DNA of 6,706 nt from Spirochaetia bacterium (GCA_021286925.1 JAJTBL010000104.1:1-6706); one strand, 5' to 3'; shown: positions 1 through 6,706, numbered from the stretch's first letter. Notes: a model not told the origin generated them from the letters alone. Program-made: numbers and translations.

Positions 1-206
1 TTCTTTGGGTCGTTGTGCCAGTTGACACGGAAGAGGTTGCGGGGATGGACATCCCAGAGGCCGATACCAGTCAATTCTTTTTTAATCGATTCGGGGATTT
101 TTGAAGGATCCCGCATCTGGGAAAAGGTCGGAAGCAGGATGCCTTTTTCCTTGCATCGCTGGATATTCTTTTTTCTCTGGCTTTCAATCACTTTCAAATC
201 AATCAT
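1..206 (-). CDS. N-terminal fragment of an unassigned gene, possibly a second PLP-dependent lyase (runs off left edge)
   Basis: This minus-strand reading frame starts at ATG 206-204 and stays open to the window edge, giving 68 residues plus two bases of the next codon, so the C-terminal part is missing. The start is well supported by an AAGGAGA Shine-Dalgarno sequence 5 bases upstream. The protein begins MIDLKVIESQRKKNIQRC, a lysine-rich, soluble-looking N-terminus without signal peptide or membrane segment. It continues with MRDPSKIP (residues 31-38) and IGLWDVHPRNLFRVNWHND (48-66). From memory, a 'DPS.IP ... GLWD..P.NLFR..W.N' N-terminus resembles pyridoxal-phosphate-dependent enzymes annotated as PLP-dependent lyase/thiolase or cysteine-synthase-like in gut anaerobes. 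No catalytic lysine or phosphate loop is in the visible part, so this assignment rests on that resemblance and on the neighbouring PLP gene. It follows the threonine-synthase-like gene after 107 bases on the same strand and is probably part of the same pathway. Confidence 0.75.
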   Translation of the reverse strand, partial: MIDLKVIESQRKKNIQRCKEKGILLPTFSQMRDPSKIPESIKKELTGIGLWDVHPRNLFRVNWHNDPK

Positions 207-211
207 GCTGT

Positions 212-218
212 TCTCCTT
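212..218 (-). promoter_or_regulatory. Shine-Dalgarno site that fixes the start of the left-edge gene
   Basis: On the minus strand AAGGAGA lies 5 bases before ATG 206-204 (the AAGGAG core is 6 bases away). It is the strongest ribosome-binding site in the window and is what makes the truncated left-edge frame credible as a gene. Confidence 0.8.
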
Positions 219-248
219 ATTACTGTGCTGTGCCAAGCAGTCGTTCAT

Positions 249-270
249 CTGCCGGCCATAATTGCGGCAG
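249..270. repeat. Short perfect inverted repeat in the 107-base intergenic gap
   Basis: CTGCCG (249-254) and CGGCAG (265-270) are perfect reverse complements around a 10-base loop, in the only real intergenic gap (207-313). No run of T follows it on either strand, so it does not look like a Rho-independent terminator. It could be an mRNA hairpin at the junction of two genes, a protein-binding site, or chance. The rest of the gap holds the ribosome-binding site at 212-218. I see no convincing promoter: a TTGAAT/AATTAT pair on the minus strand is 19 bases apart and poor. Confidence 0.35.
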
Positions 271-313
271 GAAGACTGCAACATTCAATCTTATATCAAA
301 CTCGATCCTGTTT

Positions 314-1468
314 CTACAGTCTGGCTCCCACTGCTGCGGCGGCGCTCTTGATATCCTTAAGGCCTGAGCCTGTCAGCATGATGACAACTGTGTCGTCGAT
401 GGGGATTTCGTGCTGGACTTTCAGGAATCCCGCGAAGGCGCAAGCGCTTGAGGGTTCCGCAAAAAGCCCGGTTGCTCGTGAAAGATAAACCTGCGCATCA
501 AGGATTTCTTTGTCGGATACGGCGACAGCGCCTCCGTGATGCCGTTTGAGCTTTTCAAGCGCAAAACTACCGTTTCGCGGCACATCGACCGAGATGGAAT
601 CGGCAATCGTGTTTGATGGCAGGAATTCGAAGGAGCCTGCAGCCAGGGCTCGAGCGATGGCGCTGGAGCCTTCTGCCTGAGCAGCCCAGACTTTCGGCAT
701 TTTGGAAATTCGGCCTAGCTTTACAAGATCCTCAAAGCCTTTTATCACGCCGGCAATGATGACACCATCGCCGGTCGGCACAAACACGTGGTCAGGTTCG
801 CCGCCGCCTTGGATCGCAAGATCGCGGACTATTTCGAAACTGCCGGTTTTTTTACCTTCGATGGTGAGAGGGTTATACGCAGTATTCCGGGACAGAACGC
901 CCGTTTCATTGGAATACGCCAGGCTTTGATCAAAGGCAACATCGTAGGTGCCATCGACTTCCCGAAGTTCAGCCCCGTACTGGAGCACCTGAATTCGTTT
1001 GGCGACCGGAGCAGATTTGGGAAGAAAGACAGTGATTTTCTGGCCTGCCGCGGCGCCAATGCAGGACATACTGGACGCAGCGTTGCCGGTTGAAGCAAGC
1101 GCTATCTCATGGATGCCGAATTTTCTGGCAAAGGCGGAGACGAGCCAGCTTGCCCTATCTTTGTAGGAGCCTGAAGGATTGCAGGTGTCATCCTTGAGCC
1201 AGAGCTTATTGCGGCCCAGGTCTTCCCGGAGCCGAGCTGGAGCCCAGAGCGGTGTATTGCCGACTGGTACCGGCGGAAAGAATTCGCGCTCCACGGGAAG
1301 CGGGATGTCGTCATCATGGAGGACCGGTGTACCTTCCCAGACGCATTCCAAAACCCCCTCAAGCGGCATACCCGGTTTATTCGATCTGGAGCAGGTATCA
1401 CAGAGATACCTGCCCGGTTCGATGGGGTAGGTGGCGCCGCACTGTGGACAGCGGTACAGCCATTTCAT
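314..1468 (-). CDS. Threonine-synthase-like PLP-dependent enzyme (fold type II) with N-terminal zinc ribbon
   Basis: This is a 384-residue protein of the threonine synthase / fold-type II PLP family. It opens with a zinc-ribbon pattern (C7, C10, C23, C26). Then come the PVGNTPLW entry motif (68-75), the Schiff-base lysine K103 in SGSYKDRA, the STGNAA loop (126-131), a PLP-phosphate loop PTGDG (231-235), AEPSSA (337-342) and the C-terminal TGSGLKD (366-372). All core catalytic elements are present and the length suits the short-form family. Threonine synthase converts O-phosphohomoserine to threonine, but no hom or thrB gene adjoins it. Its start overlaps the ygeY stop by 4 bases (ATGA), with GGAG at 1477-1480. 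That context suggests a catabolic role, perhaps elimination or deamination of 2,3-diaminopropionate or a related beta-substituted amino acid, in place of YgeX. This role is inference; family membership is firm. It is cytoplasmic, with no signal peptide or membrane segment. Confidence 0.9.
   Translation of the reverse strand: MKWLYRCPQCGATYPIEPGRYLCDTCSRSNKPGMPLEGVLECVWEGTPVLHDDDIPLPVEREFFPPVPVGNTPLWAPARLREDLGRNKLWLKDDTCNPSGSYKDRASWLVSAFARKFGIHEIALASTGNAASSMSCIGAAAGQKITVFLPKSAPVAKRIQVLQYGAELREVDGTYDVAFDQSLAYSNETGVLSRNTAYNPLTIEGKKTGSFEIVRDLAIQGGGEPDHVFVPTGDGVIIAGVIKGFEDLVKLGRISKMPKVWAAQAEGSSAIARALAAGSFEFLPSNTIADSISVDVPRNGSFALEKLKRHHGGAVAVSDKEILDAQVYLSRATGLFAEPSSACAFAGFLKVQHEIPIDDTVVIMLTGSGLKDIKSAAAAVGARL
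1465..1468 (-). other. ATGA stop/start overlap joining ygeY to the threonine-synthase-like gene
   Basis: The TGA of the upstream hydrolase (1467-1465) overlaps the ATG of the next gene (1468-1466). GGAG at 1480-1477 lies inside the upstream gene, 8 bases before the ATG. This arrangement favours translational coupling and linked production of the two enzymes. Confidence 0.85.
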
Positions 1469-2673
1469 GCCTGTTTCTCCAGCATGTAGGGAAGGGCTGC
1501 GTAGAAGGCGGCGGCTATTTCGAGGTCGTCGATGCGGGTAATTTCGTTCGGAGCATGGGCTTGGGCTTCATCGCCGGGGCCGAAACCGATAACTGGAATT
1601 TTGTGGCGGCCGCAAATGGCGACACCATTGGTCGAGAAGGTCCACTTGTCGACCACGGGGGCTTTGCTGAAAAGTTCGGAATAGGCTTCCACACCGGACT
1701 TTACCAGCACATGGTCCGCAGGAATCTTCCAGGTCGGGAAGTAGAGTTCCTGTTTGTAGAGTTTTCCGGTGTAGGCTGGCTGGGAATATTCAGGCATGTG
1801 GACGGTGAAATTGTCGACGCCGGCCTTCCTGAGAGCGTCTTCGACCTGCGCGATGGCGAGTTTGTCGTCCTCGCCCCAGGTTAGGCGCCTGTCGCAATAG
1901 AGCATGGCCTGGTCCGGGACTGCGCACTGGCTGGGGCCATGCACTTTGATCTGGGAAACGACAATCGTTCCTTTTCCCAAAAAGCCGTCATCGTCCGGCT
2001 GCAGTTCAGCGTTGAGTTTCTCAAGGGCGAGGGCTGCGCGCGCGGCTTTATAGGCGGCGCTGTCCCCGCGTTCCGGTGCCGAGCCGTGGCAGGAGACGCC
2101 TTTTATGTCAATCTGGATTTCCATTCGGCCGCGGTGGCCGCGATACAGTCTGCAGGATGTCGGCTCTGTGGAAACCGCGAAATCCGGAATGAATTTTTCT
2201 TCTTCAATGAGGTATTTCCAGCACAAGCCGTCGCAGTCTTCTTCCAAAACGGTAAAGCTGAACCAAACCTGGTAGTCGCCGTTATACGCCATTTCTTTCA
2301 GGATGCGGCCTGCGGTTATCATGGAAGCGGCACCGCCCAGCTGGTCGGAAGCGCCGCGGCCGTAGACAAGGCCGTCCTTGATAAGGCCTGAGTGGGGAGG
2401 AGTTTTCCACTGCGAGGGGTCACCGACGCCTACCGTATCGATATGGGCATCGAAAACCAGTTTCTTTTTGCCGTTGCCGACGCGCGCGAGCAGGGAGCCA
2501 AGTCCGTCGAGATGGACATCTTCCATCCCTGCCTCTTCGCACATTTTTTTAAGCAGGGCAACCCGTTCTTTTTCAGTCGTGCTGAAACCGGGGATTTTGA
2601 TGATTTCACTCAGGTTCTTCGCGGTGTAGTCGCGATACTGCTTTGCTTTTTCGAGAATCAGTTTCTTGTCCAT
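1465..2673 (-). CDS. ygeY: YgeY family M20 metallohydrolase of the selenium/purine catabolism cluster
   Basis: This 402-residue protein is a dizinc peptidase M20 / ArgE-DapE-like amidohydrolase. The metal and catalytic pattern is intact: H77 and D79 in DAHIDTV, the bridging D110 in GRGASDQLGG, the catalytic base and metal ligand E144-E145 in LEEDCDG, E170 in STEPT, and a late H373 in AHAPNE. The dimerisation-domain motif CHGSAPERG (195-203, with H196) is also present. M20 enzymes hydrolyse amide or carbamoyl bonds on amino-acid-like substrates. YgeY proteins are named for linkage to selenium-dependent molybdenum hydroxylase loci and are associated with anaerobic purine breakdown. The exact substrate is not evident here; removal of a carbamoyl or acyl group from a diaminopropionate derivative is a hypothesis. 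The start ATG lies 3 bases after the ssnA stop, with AGG/GGAAGG ribosome-binding elements inside the end of ssnA. It is cytoplasmic and complete. Confidence 0.92.
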   Translation of the reverse strand: MDKKLILEKAKQYRDYTAKNLSEIIKIPGFSTTEKERVALLKKMCEEAGMEDVHLDGLGSLLARVGNGKKKLVFDAHIDTVGVGDPSQWKTPPHSGLIKDGLVYGRGASDQLGGAASMITAGRILKEMAYNGDYQVWFSFTVLEEDCDGLCWKYLIEEEKFIPDFAVSTEPTSCRLYRGHRGRMEIQIDIKGVSCHGSAPERGDSAAYKAARAALALEKLNAELQPDDDGFLGKGTIVVSQIKVHGPSQCAVPDQAMLYCDRRLTWGEDDKLAIAQVEDALRKAGVDNFTVHMPEYSQPAYTGKLYKQELYFPTWKIPADHVLVKSGVEAYSELFSKAPVVDKWTFSTNGVAICGRHKIPVIGFGPGDEAQAHAPNEITRIDDLEIAAAFYAALPYMLEKQA

Positions 2674-2676
2674 AGC

Positions 2677-4047
2677 TTACCTACCTTCCATGTTTTTCCA
2701 GAGCCGCCGTGCCTGTTCACGGGCATAGGCTTGGATTTTTTCCGCGTCAAAGAGCGGTGTTCTATCCTTTATTCTGAGCTGTCCAGCGACAGCGACGGTC
2801 CTGACTGAGCGCGAACTCATGCCGAACGCGAGATGCCCGGCAATATTGCTGGCGGAAACCGGGGTGGGCGGATCATAGTCCCAGAGGACCAGGTCCGCAG
2901 GAGCTCCGACAGCAAGTTTTCCAAAGGCAAAACCTTCTGTCGTGCTGTTTGAAAAATTGCCGTCGAAATAGCGTTCCAAAATTCGGTTGCCGCGGTCCAG
3001 GCAGACAAGGAAATTGTCCGGCCACCACGGCCCCTGGCTTTCGCGATGCCTGAAGACGGCAAATTTGAATTCTTCGAGCATGTCGGCGCCCATGCCGTCT
3101 GTTCCGAGCACGACGTTTTTATGGCTGGTGAGGAGGGCGTTGTAGCCGACGGCATTATTCATGTTTGAACGGGCGTTGTGCGCGAGGAAGACATCACGCT
3201 CATTCATAATTTCAACTTCGCTGGGAGTGAGCCAGACTCCATGTCCGATGATGCTTTTAGGGTTGAGAACGCCGGCTCGGTCCATTCGTTCTATCAGGTC
3301 CAATCCGAATCGATGGCGCGAATCCACGGCATCGTATTTGTCTTCGGCCAGGTGTATATGGATCCCGCGGCCGGTTTCCCGGACAGCATCGGCCAGTGCT
3401 TCGAGCGTCGCATCTCCGACCGTAAAACCGGCATGTCCGCCGATTGCAGCGTCGACCAACGGGCGTTTGCCTGCTTTTCGCATTGCGTCAATTTCTTTCG
3501 CAAACCGAATGTTTTCCTGGACACCAAGCCGTGCCTGCTCCATGCCATTCCTGTCGGTTGTTTCGTAGCAGAGCAAACCGCGGATGCCGACTTTTTCATA
3601 GGCTTCACGAATGACGGAAAGGCTGCCTTCAATGCATTCCGGTCCTGCGTGGTGGTCTACCAGCGAGGTAACACCAGCGCTCAAAGCGTCAGCGCAGCCG
3701 GCAAGGGCGCTTGCCTCCAGAATCGGGGTGTCTATGGCACGGTCGAGACGCCACCACAGGTGCTTCAGCTGCTGGGCAAAGTCTTTGGATGGCTTGATAG
3801 CCACTTCCATTCCTCTGGCCAGAGCTGAATACAGATGCGTGTGCGAGCAGACTAACCCGGGGGAAAGATAGCCGCCCTGACCAGCCCGTGTGGCTTTAGG
3901 GTATACGGCCGCGAGATTCTTTCCGATTGCGGCGATGGTGCCGGCCTTTTCGCCGCCTTCATCAGTCTCATAGGCTGCCAGATCCATTTCCTCGGATACT
4001 GCGGGCGGATTGAAGGATAAGAGCCGAACATTTTCAAAAAGAATCAT
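2677..4047 (-). CDS. ssnA: SsnA family metal-dependent aminohydrolase
   Basis: This is a 456-residue member of the amidohydrolase superfamily (chlorohydrolase/cytosine-deaminase-like TIM barrel with a small beta-sandwich built from both termini). Visible active-site elements are SHTHL (H69, H71), HIHLAED (H232 metal ligand, E235 catalytic), GHGVWL (H269) and GTDGMGADM (D317). Also present are the SsnA-like blocks LWWRLDRAID (97-106), DHHAGPE (131-137) and NARSNMNN (291-298). These fit SsnA rather than a generic guanine deaminase. The family is expected to hydrolyse a C-N bond of a purine-derived or cyclic amidine substrate; the true substrate is uncertain. As recalled, Escherichia SsnA is about 440 residues; the extra length here seems to lie near residues 20-38 and 362-376. 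The ATG overlaps the ygfK stop by 4 bases and has GGAG at 4059-4056. It is followed after 3 bases by ygeY. No signal peptide is seen, so it is cytoplasmic. Confidence 0.93.
   Translation of the reverse strand: MILFENVRLLSFNPPAVSEEMDLAAYETDEGGEKAGTIAAIGKNLAAVYPKATRAGQGGYLSPGLVCSHTHLYSALARGMEVAIKPSKDFAQQLKHLWWRLDRAIDTPILEASALAGCADALSAGVTSLVDHHAGPECIEGSLSVIREAYEKVGIRGLLCYETTDRNGMEQARLGVQENIRFAKEIDAMRKAGKRPLVDAAIGGHAGFTVGDATLEALADAVRETGRGIHIHLAEDKYDAVDSRHRFGLDLIERMDRAGVLNPKSIIGHGVWLTPSEVEIMNERDVFLAHNARSNMNNAVGYNALLTSHKNVVLGTDGMGADMLEEFKFAVFRHRESQGPWWPDNFLVCLDRGNRILERYFDGNFSNSTTEGFAFGKLAVGAPADLVLWDYDPPTPVSASNIAGHLAFGMSSRSVRTVAVAGQLRIKDRTPLFDAEKIQAYAREQARRLWKNMEGR
4044..4047 (-). other. ATGA stop/start overlap joining ygfK to ssnA
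   Basis: The ygfK TGA (4046-4044) overlaps the ssnA ATG (4047-4045). GGAG at 4059-4056 is 8 bases upstream of that ATG, inside the last ygfK codons. The two products are probably translated in a coupled way. Confidence 0.85.
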
Positions 4048-6706
4048 AGTGCATGCTCCAAAAGATATGAATGTTTTCGATAGATTTCACGTGCAAGCGC
4101 TATCATGTTGGAAGCGCCCGGCAGGGAAACGGCGCCGTTCCATGAAGCATAGTCAAAACGGCTTATCATGCCGCCGATTTCGCTCCGGACCGCCAAGGCC
4201 GGCAATTTCTGAGAGAAGATGAAGCAGAAGCCGGCGTTTCGCGAATGCTCCATGTCTTCAATGGTGTCGAAGAGGGTTGGCTTGCCGCTGAAAGGCTCGC
4301 CATCATAGGGGCAGAAGAAACCGCAGTTGCCGCATTCATTGCATAGCTTGTCAACATGAACAATTTGTGCATCCTGCGTAAAAGGCTGTCCCATTTCGAT
4401 ATAGATGTTGGCTCTGTTGGGGCAGACTTCCACACAGCGGAGGCAGGCTGAGTCGCAGGCGAGACAGCGTTCGGCTTCCCGCTTTGCAAAGTCGGGGTGG
4501 TCGAAAGGAAGCGAGGGCAGGAGTTCTCCCCGCCGGGCAAGCTTATTTTTATCAAGTGCCGGGGCTGTGTAGTCAGGTTCAGGGGTGCGGAAACCTTCTT
4601 TCGCGAGAATGGCATAAGCGGCTTTGCGTCCATCGGCTTCGGCGGCAATGATGGAAGCAGGACCGCGCCGTGCATCGCCGCCTGCATAGATATTCGCCGC
4701 CGATGTTTCCAGCGTCGCAGGGTTTACAGTCGGCAAGCTGTTTTTCCCGCACTCGATACCCAGTTTTTCGAAGAAGGCTCTGTCCGGTTCTTCGCCGACT
4801 GCAGCTATGACAAGATCACAGGGGACTTCAAAGGTTTCCTCCGTTGGTACCGGAGAGCGGCGTCCCGAGCTGTCCTTTTCACCAAGTTTCATGACCCTCA
4901 GGGTGAGCTTGCCGGGCTGGGCTGATTCAGGGAGCGAAAGCTCATGGAGAACAGCCGAGGATTCCGCACCTGCAAGATTGACCGCTGAGGCCTCTCGAAG
5001 CGCGTTTTCGAGTTCTTCGAGATCAGCGGGCATTTCCTTTTTTGTCCTCCGGTAAGACAGCCGAACTGAAGCTATGCCAGGGATCCTGGTCGCGGCCCGA
5101 ACGGCATCGCAGGCGGTGTTGCCGCCTCCCGCGACGACAACATGCTGAATTCCCGCAAAAGCCTGCGTTCCCTGCTTCGAGCATTCTGCAAGGAATTCCA
5201 GCGCGTTGATAACCCTGACGCCGGAACCTTTTAAGGGCAGTTCGCGTGCCTTGTGCGCACCGATGCCGAGGAAAAACGAGGTGTATCCTTTTTCTGACAG
5301 CTTCTTTAGTGAGTCAATACTTGTGCCGGGAACAAATTCGATCCCTAGCGCCTGGATTCTGTCCAGGTCAGCCTTGAGTTCTTCGCGTGAAATCCGGAAG
5401 GATGGGATGATATTGGTCGGCACGCCGCCTAATGTGTTGTCGGCCTCAAAAACGGTCACCGGATAGCCTGAGAGTGCAAGGTGGTAGGCACAGGCAAGTC
5501 CGGCGGGACCTGCGCCGATCACGGCGGTTTTTCCCGCCGGCTTGACTGCTTGTTCTGGCAGTTTTGCTGGCGGAATGGAGGATGTTCGAGCTGATGTCAG
5601 TTTTACATCGCGGATTCTGACAGCTCCCTCATAGTCCAGCCGTGAGCAGTGTTCCTGACACACATGATCGCAGAGGACACCGGTCGTGTGCGCGAGCGGA
5701 TTATCCGAAAGAATGGTGGCGAGTGCCTGTTCGGATTTGCCTTCTCCCTGTGCCTTGATATAGGCGGGGGCTTTCTGGTTGACCGGGCAGGCTTCAATGC
5801 AGGGGGCGGCAAAGCAATCGAAAAGCGGCAATGGTTTTCGGATGGAAACGGTTCCGTTTTTCCATTCTTTCCGATATTCGGGGCGTGCCAAAACAGCCTG
5901 CGAAAGCTGTGTCAGGGCTTCAGGATCGACGCGGTCAGGTGCGAAGGGCACACTGCCGGTCACTTCGCTGGCGATCTGCGAGAGCCGCAGGTAGCCGCCT
6001 GGTTTCAGAATATCGGTAGCAACGGTCAGGGGGCCCATGCCGGCCTTGATCAGGTCGGCGGCATTGAGCGCTGAGACGCCGCCGCAATAGGAGAATCGTG
6101 AGTCGAAATTCGGCAGAGCCTTTGCCAGTTTGGCGGCAAGGCTGACGGTAATCGGGAACAGCGCACGCCCTGACATGTACCGTTCAGCGCCAGGCAGCCT
6201 TTCATCAACATTCGCGTTTGCCAGGGTATTGGACAGTTTGATACCGAATCTGCAGGAATGTTCCCGGGCTACCGCTGTCAGTGTCTGAATGAGATTGATT
6301 GCCTGTTCAAACTGCAGATCATGCTCAAAGCTTTCACGCTTAAGCGAGATTTCAGTCCATCCCAGCTGGTCGAGGATTTTGCGCGCCTCATCAAAACCAA
6401 GGAGGGTGGGGTTGAGTTTGATATAGGTGTCAAAGCCTTTTTCTTCTATTAAATAGCGGCCTATTTTTTCGATTTCATCAGGCGGACAGCCATGCATGGT
6501 TGAAAGCGTGACCGAGTGAACCGGTCGAACCGGCATGTGAGCGGCCAGCGTTCTGGCTTTTTCGAGGTTTGCTTCTCCGAATGCTTCCGTAAAAGTTTCG
6601 CCAGCGACAAATGCCTGCAATTCGGCATTGGCTTTTTCCCAATATTCTGTCGCTTCCGGCCTGCGCATTCCCTCGATACAGCTGTCGACTTTTTTCCCTT
6701 GAATCC
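4044..6706 (-). CDS. ygfK: YgfK-type iron-sulfur flavoprotein ('putative selenate reductase' subunit), 5' end beyond the window
   Basis: The frame is open to the right edge: 886 residues are visible, including 12 codons (IQGKKVDSCIEG) before the first internal Met at 6668, which is probably not the start. YgfK proteins are about 1,030 residues, so roughly 150 are missing. Numbering from that Met, a dihydropyrimidine-dehydrogenase/DHOD-like barrel comes first (STMHGCPPDE 56-65, KLSNT 144-148, SYCGGV 193-198, AGMGPLTVATDILKPGGY 209-226). Next is a GltD-like 4Fe-4S segment (C285, C290, C294, C333, C337, C341). Then come an FAD fold (GAGPAG 385-390), an NAD(P)H fold (AGGGNTA 513-519), YRRTKKEMPA (539-548) and the second FAD motif AGGDA (662-666). 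The C-terminus has two ferredoxin-type clusters (C735, C738, C742, C745, C749; C776, C779, C782, C786) and ends in HSYLL, much as I recall for Escherichia YgfK. It likely moves electrons from NAD(P)H to a heterocycle or partner protein; genuine selenate reduction is doubtful. No in-frame TGA selenocysteine codon occurs. Confidence 0.93.
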   Translation of the reverse strand, partial: IQGKKVDSCIEGMRRPEATEYWEKANAELQAFVAGETFTEAFGEANLEKARTLAAHMPVRPVHSVTLSTMHGCPPDEIEKIGRYLIEEKGFDTYIKLNPTLLGFDEARKILDQLGWTEISLKRESFEHDLQFEQAINLIQTLTAVAREHSCRFGIKLSNTLANANVDERLPGAERYMSGRALFPITVSLAAKLAKALPNFDSRFSYCGGVSALNAADLIKAGMGPLTVATDILKPGGYLRLSQIASEVTGSVPFAPDRVDPEALTQLSQAVLARPEYRKEWKNGTVSIRKPLPLFDCFAAPCIEACPVNQKAPAYIKAQGEGKSEQALATILSDNPLAHTTGVLCDHVCQEHCSRLDYEGAVRIRDVKLTSARTSSIPPAKLPEQAVKPAGKTAVIGAGPAGLACAYHLALSGYPVTVFEADNTLGGVPTNIIPSFRISREELKADLDRIQALGIEFVPGTSIDSLKKLSEKGYTSFFLGIGAHKARELPLKGSGVRVINALEFLAECSKQGTQAFAGIQHVVVAGGGNTACDAVRAATRIPGIASVRLSYRRTKKEMPADLEELENALREASAVNLAGAESSAVLHELSLPESAQPGKLTLRVMKLGEKDSSGRRSPVPTEETFEVPCDLVIAAVGEEPDRAFFEKLGIECGKNSLPTVNPATLETSAANIYAGGDARRGPASIIAAEADGRKAAYAILAKEGFRTPEPDYTAPALDKNKLARRGELLPSLPFDHPDFAKREAERCLACDSACLRCVEVCPNRANIYIEMGQPFTQDAQIVHVDKLCNECGNCGFFCPYDGEPFSGKPTLFDTIEDMEHSRNAGFCFIFSQKLPALAVRSEIGGMISRFDYASWNGAVSLPGASNMIALAREIYRKHSYLLEHAL

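Noticed and set aside
249..270. Rho-independent terminator after the threonine-synthase-like gene
   Set aside because: The stem is only 6 base pairs with a 10-base loop and no T tract follows on either strand.
264..294. Promoter for the left-edge gene (TTGAAT and AATTAT on the minus strand)
   Set aside because: Spacing is 19 bases and both boxes match consensus poorly; chance is a sufficient explanation.
13..488. Overlapping short plus-strand frames at the left edge
   Set aside because: They oppose the left-edge gene, the gap and the end of the threonine-synthase-like gene, lack good ribosome-binding sites, and give no recognisable protein.
1252..1884. A 210-codon plus-strand open frame across the ygeY/threonine-synthase-like junction
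   Set aside because: It is antisense to two well-supported genes; its composition looks like reverse-strand translation and no family is recognisable.
3178..3828. A 216-codon plus-strand open frame opposite ssnA
   Set aside because: It lies wholly antisense to a gene with clear active-site motifs, has no recognisable domain, and is of a kind common opposite GC-rich coding DNA.
6666..6668. ATG at 6668 as the true start of ygfK
   Set aside because: The frame stays open upstream to the edge with codons that continue plausibly into family sequence, and the protein would be about 150 residues short. It is an internal methionine.
314..6706. Selenocysteine (in-frame TGA) in this selenium-linked cluster
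   Set aside because: None of the genes contains an internal in-frame TGA; each frame is continuous and its family cysteines are ordinary codons.

Overview
The window is one strand-consistent gene block read right to left on the minus strand, with almost no non-coding DNA. In transcription order it holds: (1) the C-terminal part of a YgfK-type iron-sulfur flavoprotein (conventionally 'putative selenate reductase'), whose 5' end lies beyond the right edge; (2) an SsnA-type amidohydrolase; (3) a YgeY-type M20 metallohydrolase; (4) a threonine-synthase-like PLP enzyme with an N-terminal zinc ribbon; and (5) after a 107-base gap, the first 68 codons of a further gene that runs off the left edge and is tentatively a second PLP-dependent enzyme.

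ygfK/ssnA and ygeY/thrC-like overlap by 4 bases (ATGA), and ssnA/ygeY are 3 bases apart. The first four genes are therefore very probably one translationally coupled operon. ygfK, ssnA and ygeY belong to the gene set that travels with selenium-dependent molybdenum hydroxylases (xanthine-dehydrogenase-like enzymes, SelD, YqeB/YqeC). From recall, work on gut anaerobes has tied the same set, with ygeX, ygeW, hyuA and xdh, to anaerobic uric acid and purine breakdown. A working model is that YgfK supplies reducing chemistry on the heterocycle, SsnA hydrolyses a ring or amidine bond, YgeY removes an acyl or carbamoyl-type group, and the PLP enzymes process the resulting amino acid (2,3-diaminopropionate in the YgeX version). 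The substrate assignments are inference.

The main departure from the well-known Escherichia arrangement is that the position next to ygeY, where ygeX (diaminopropionate ammonia-lyase) would be expected, holds a threonine-synthase-like gene followed by another unfamiliar gene.

The organism is most likely an anaerobe of moderately high GC, by eye in the mid-50s percent, such as a firmicute or spirochaete of a gut or sediment. The taxon cannot be fixed from this sequence. There is no tRNA, rRNA, CRISPR array, insertion sequence or phage gene in the window, and I saw no convincing intrinsic terminator. No gap without a gene exceeds 107 bases.
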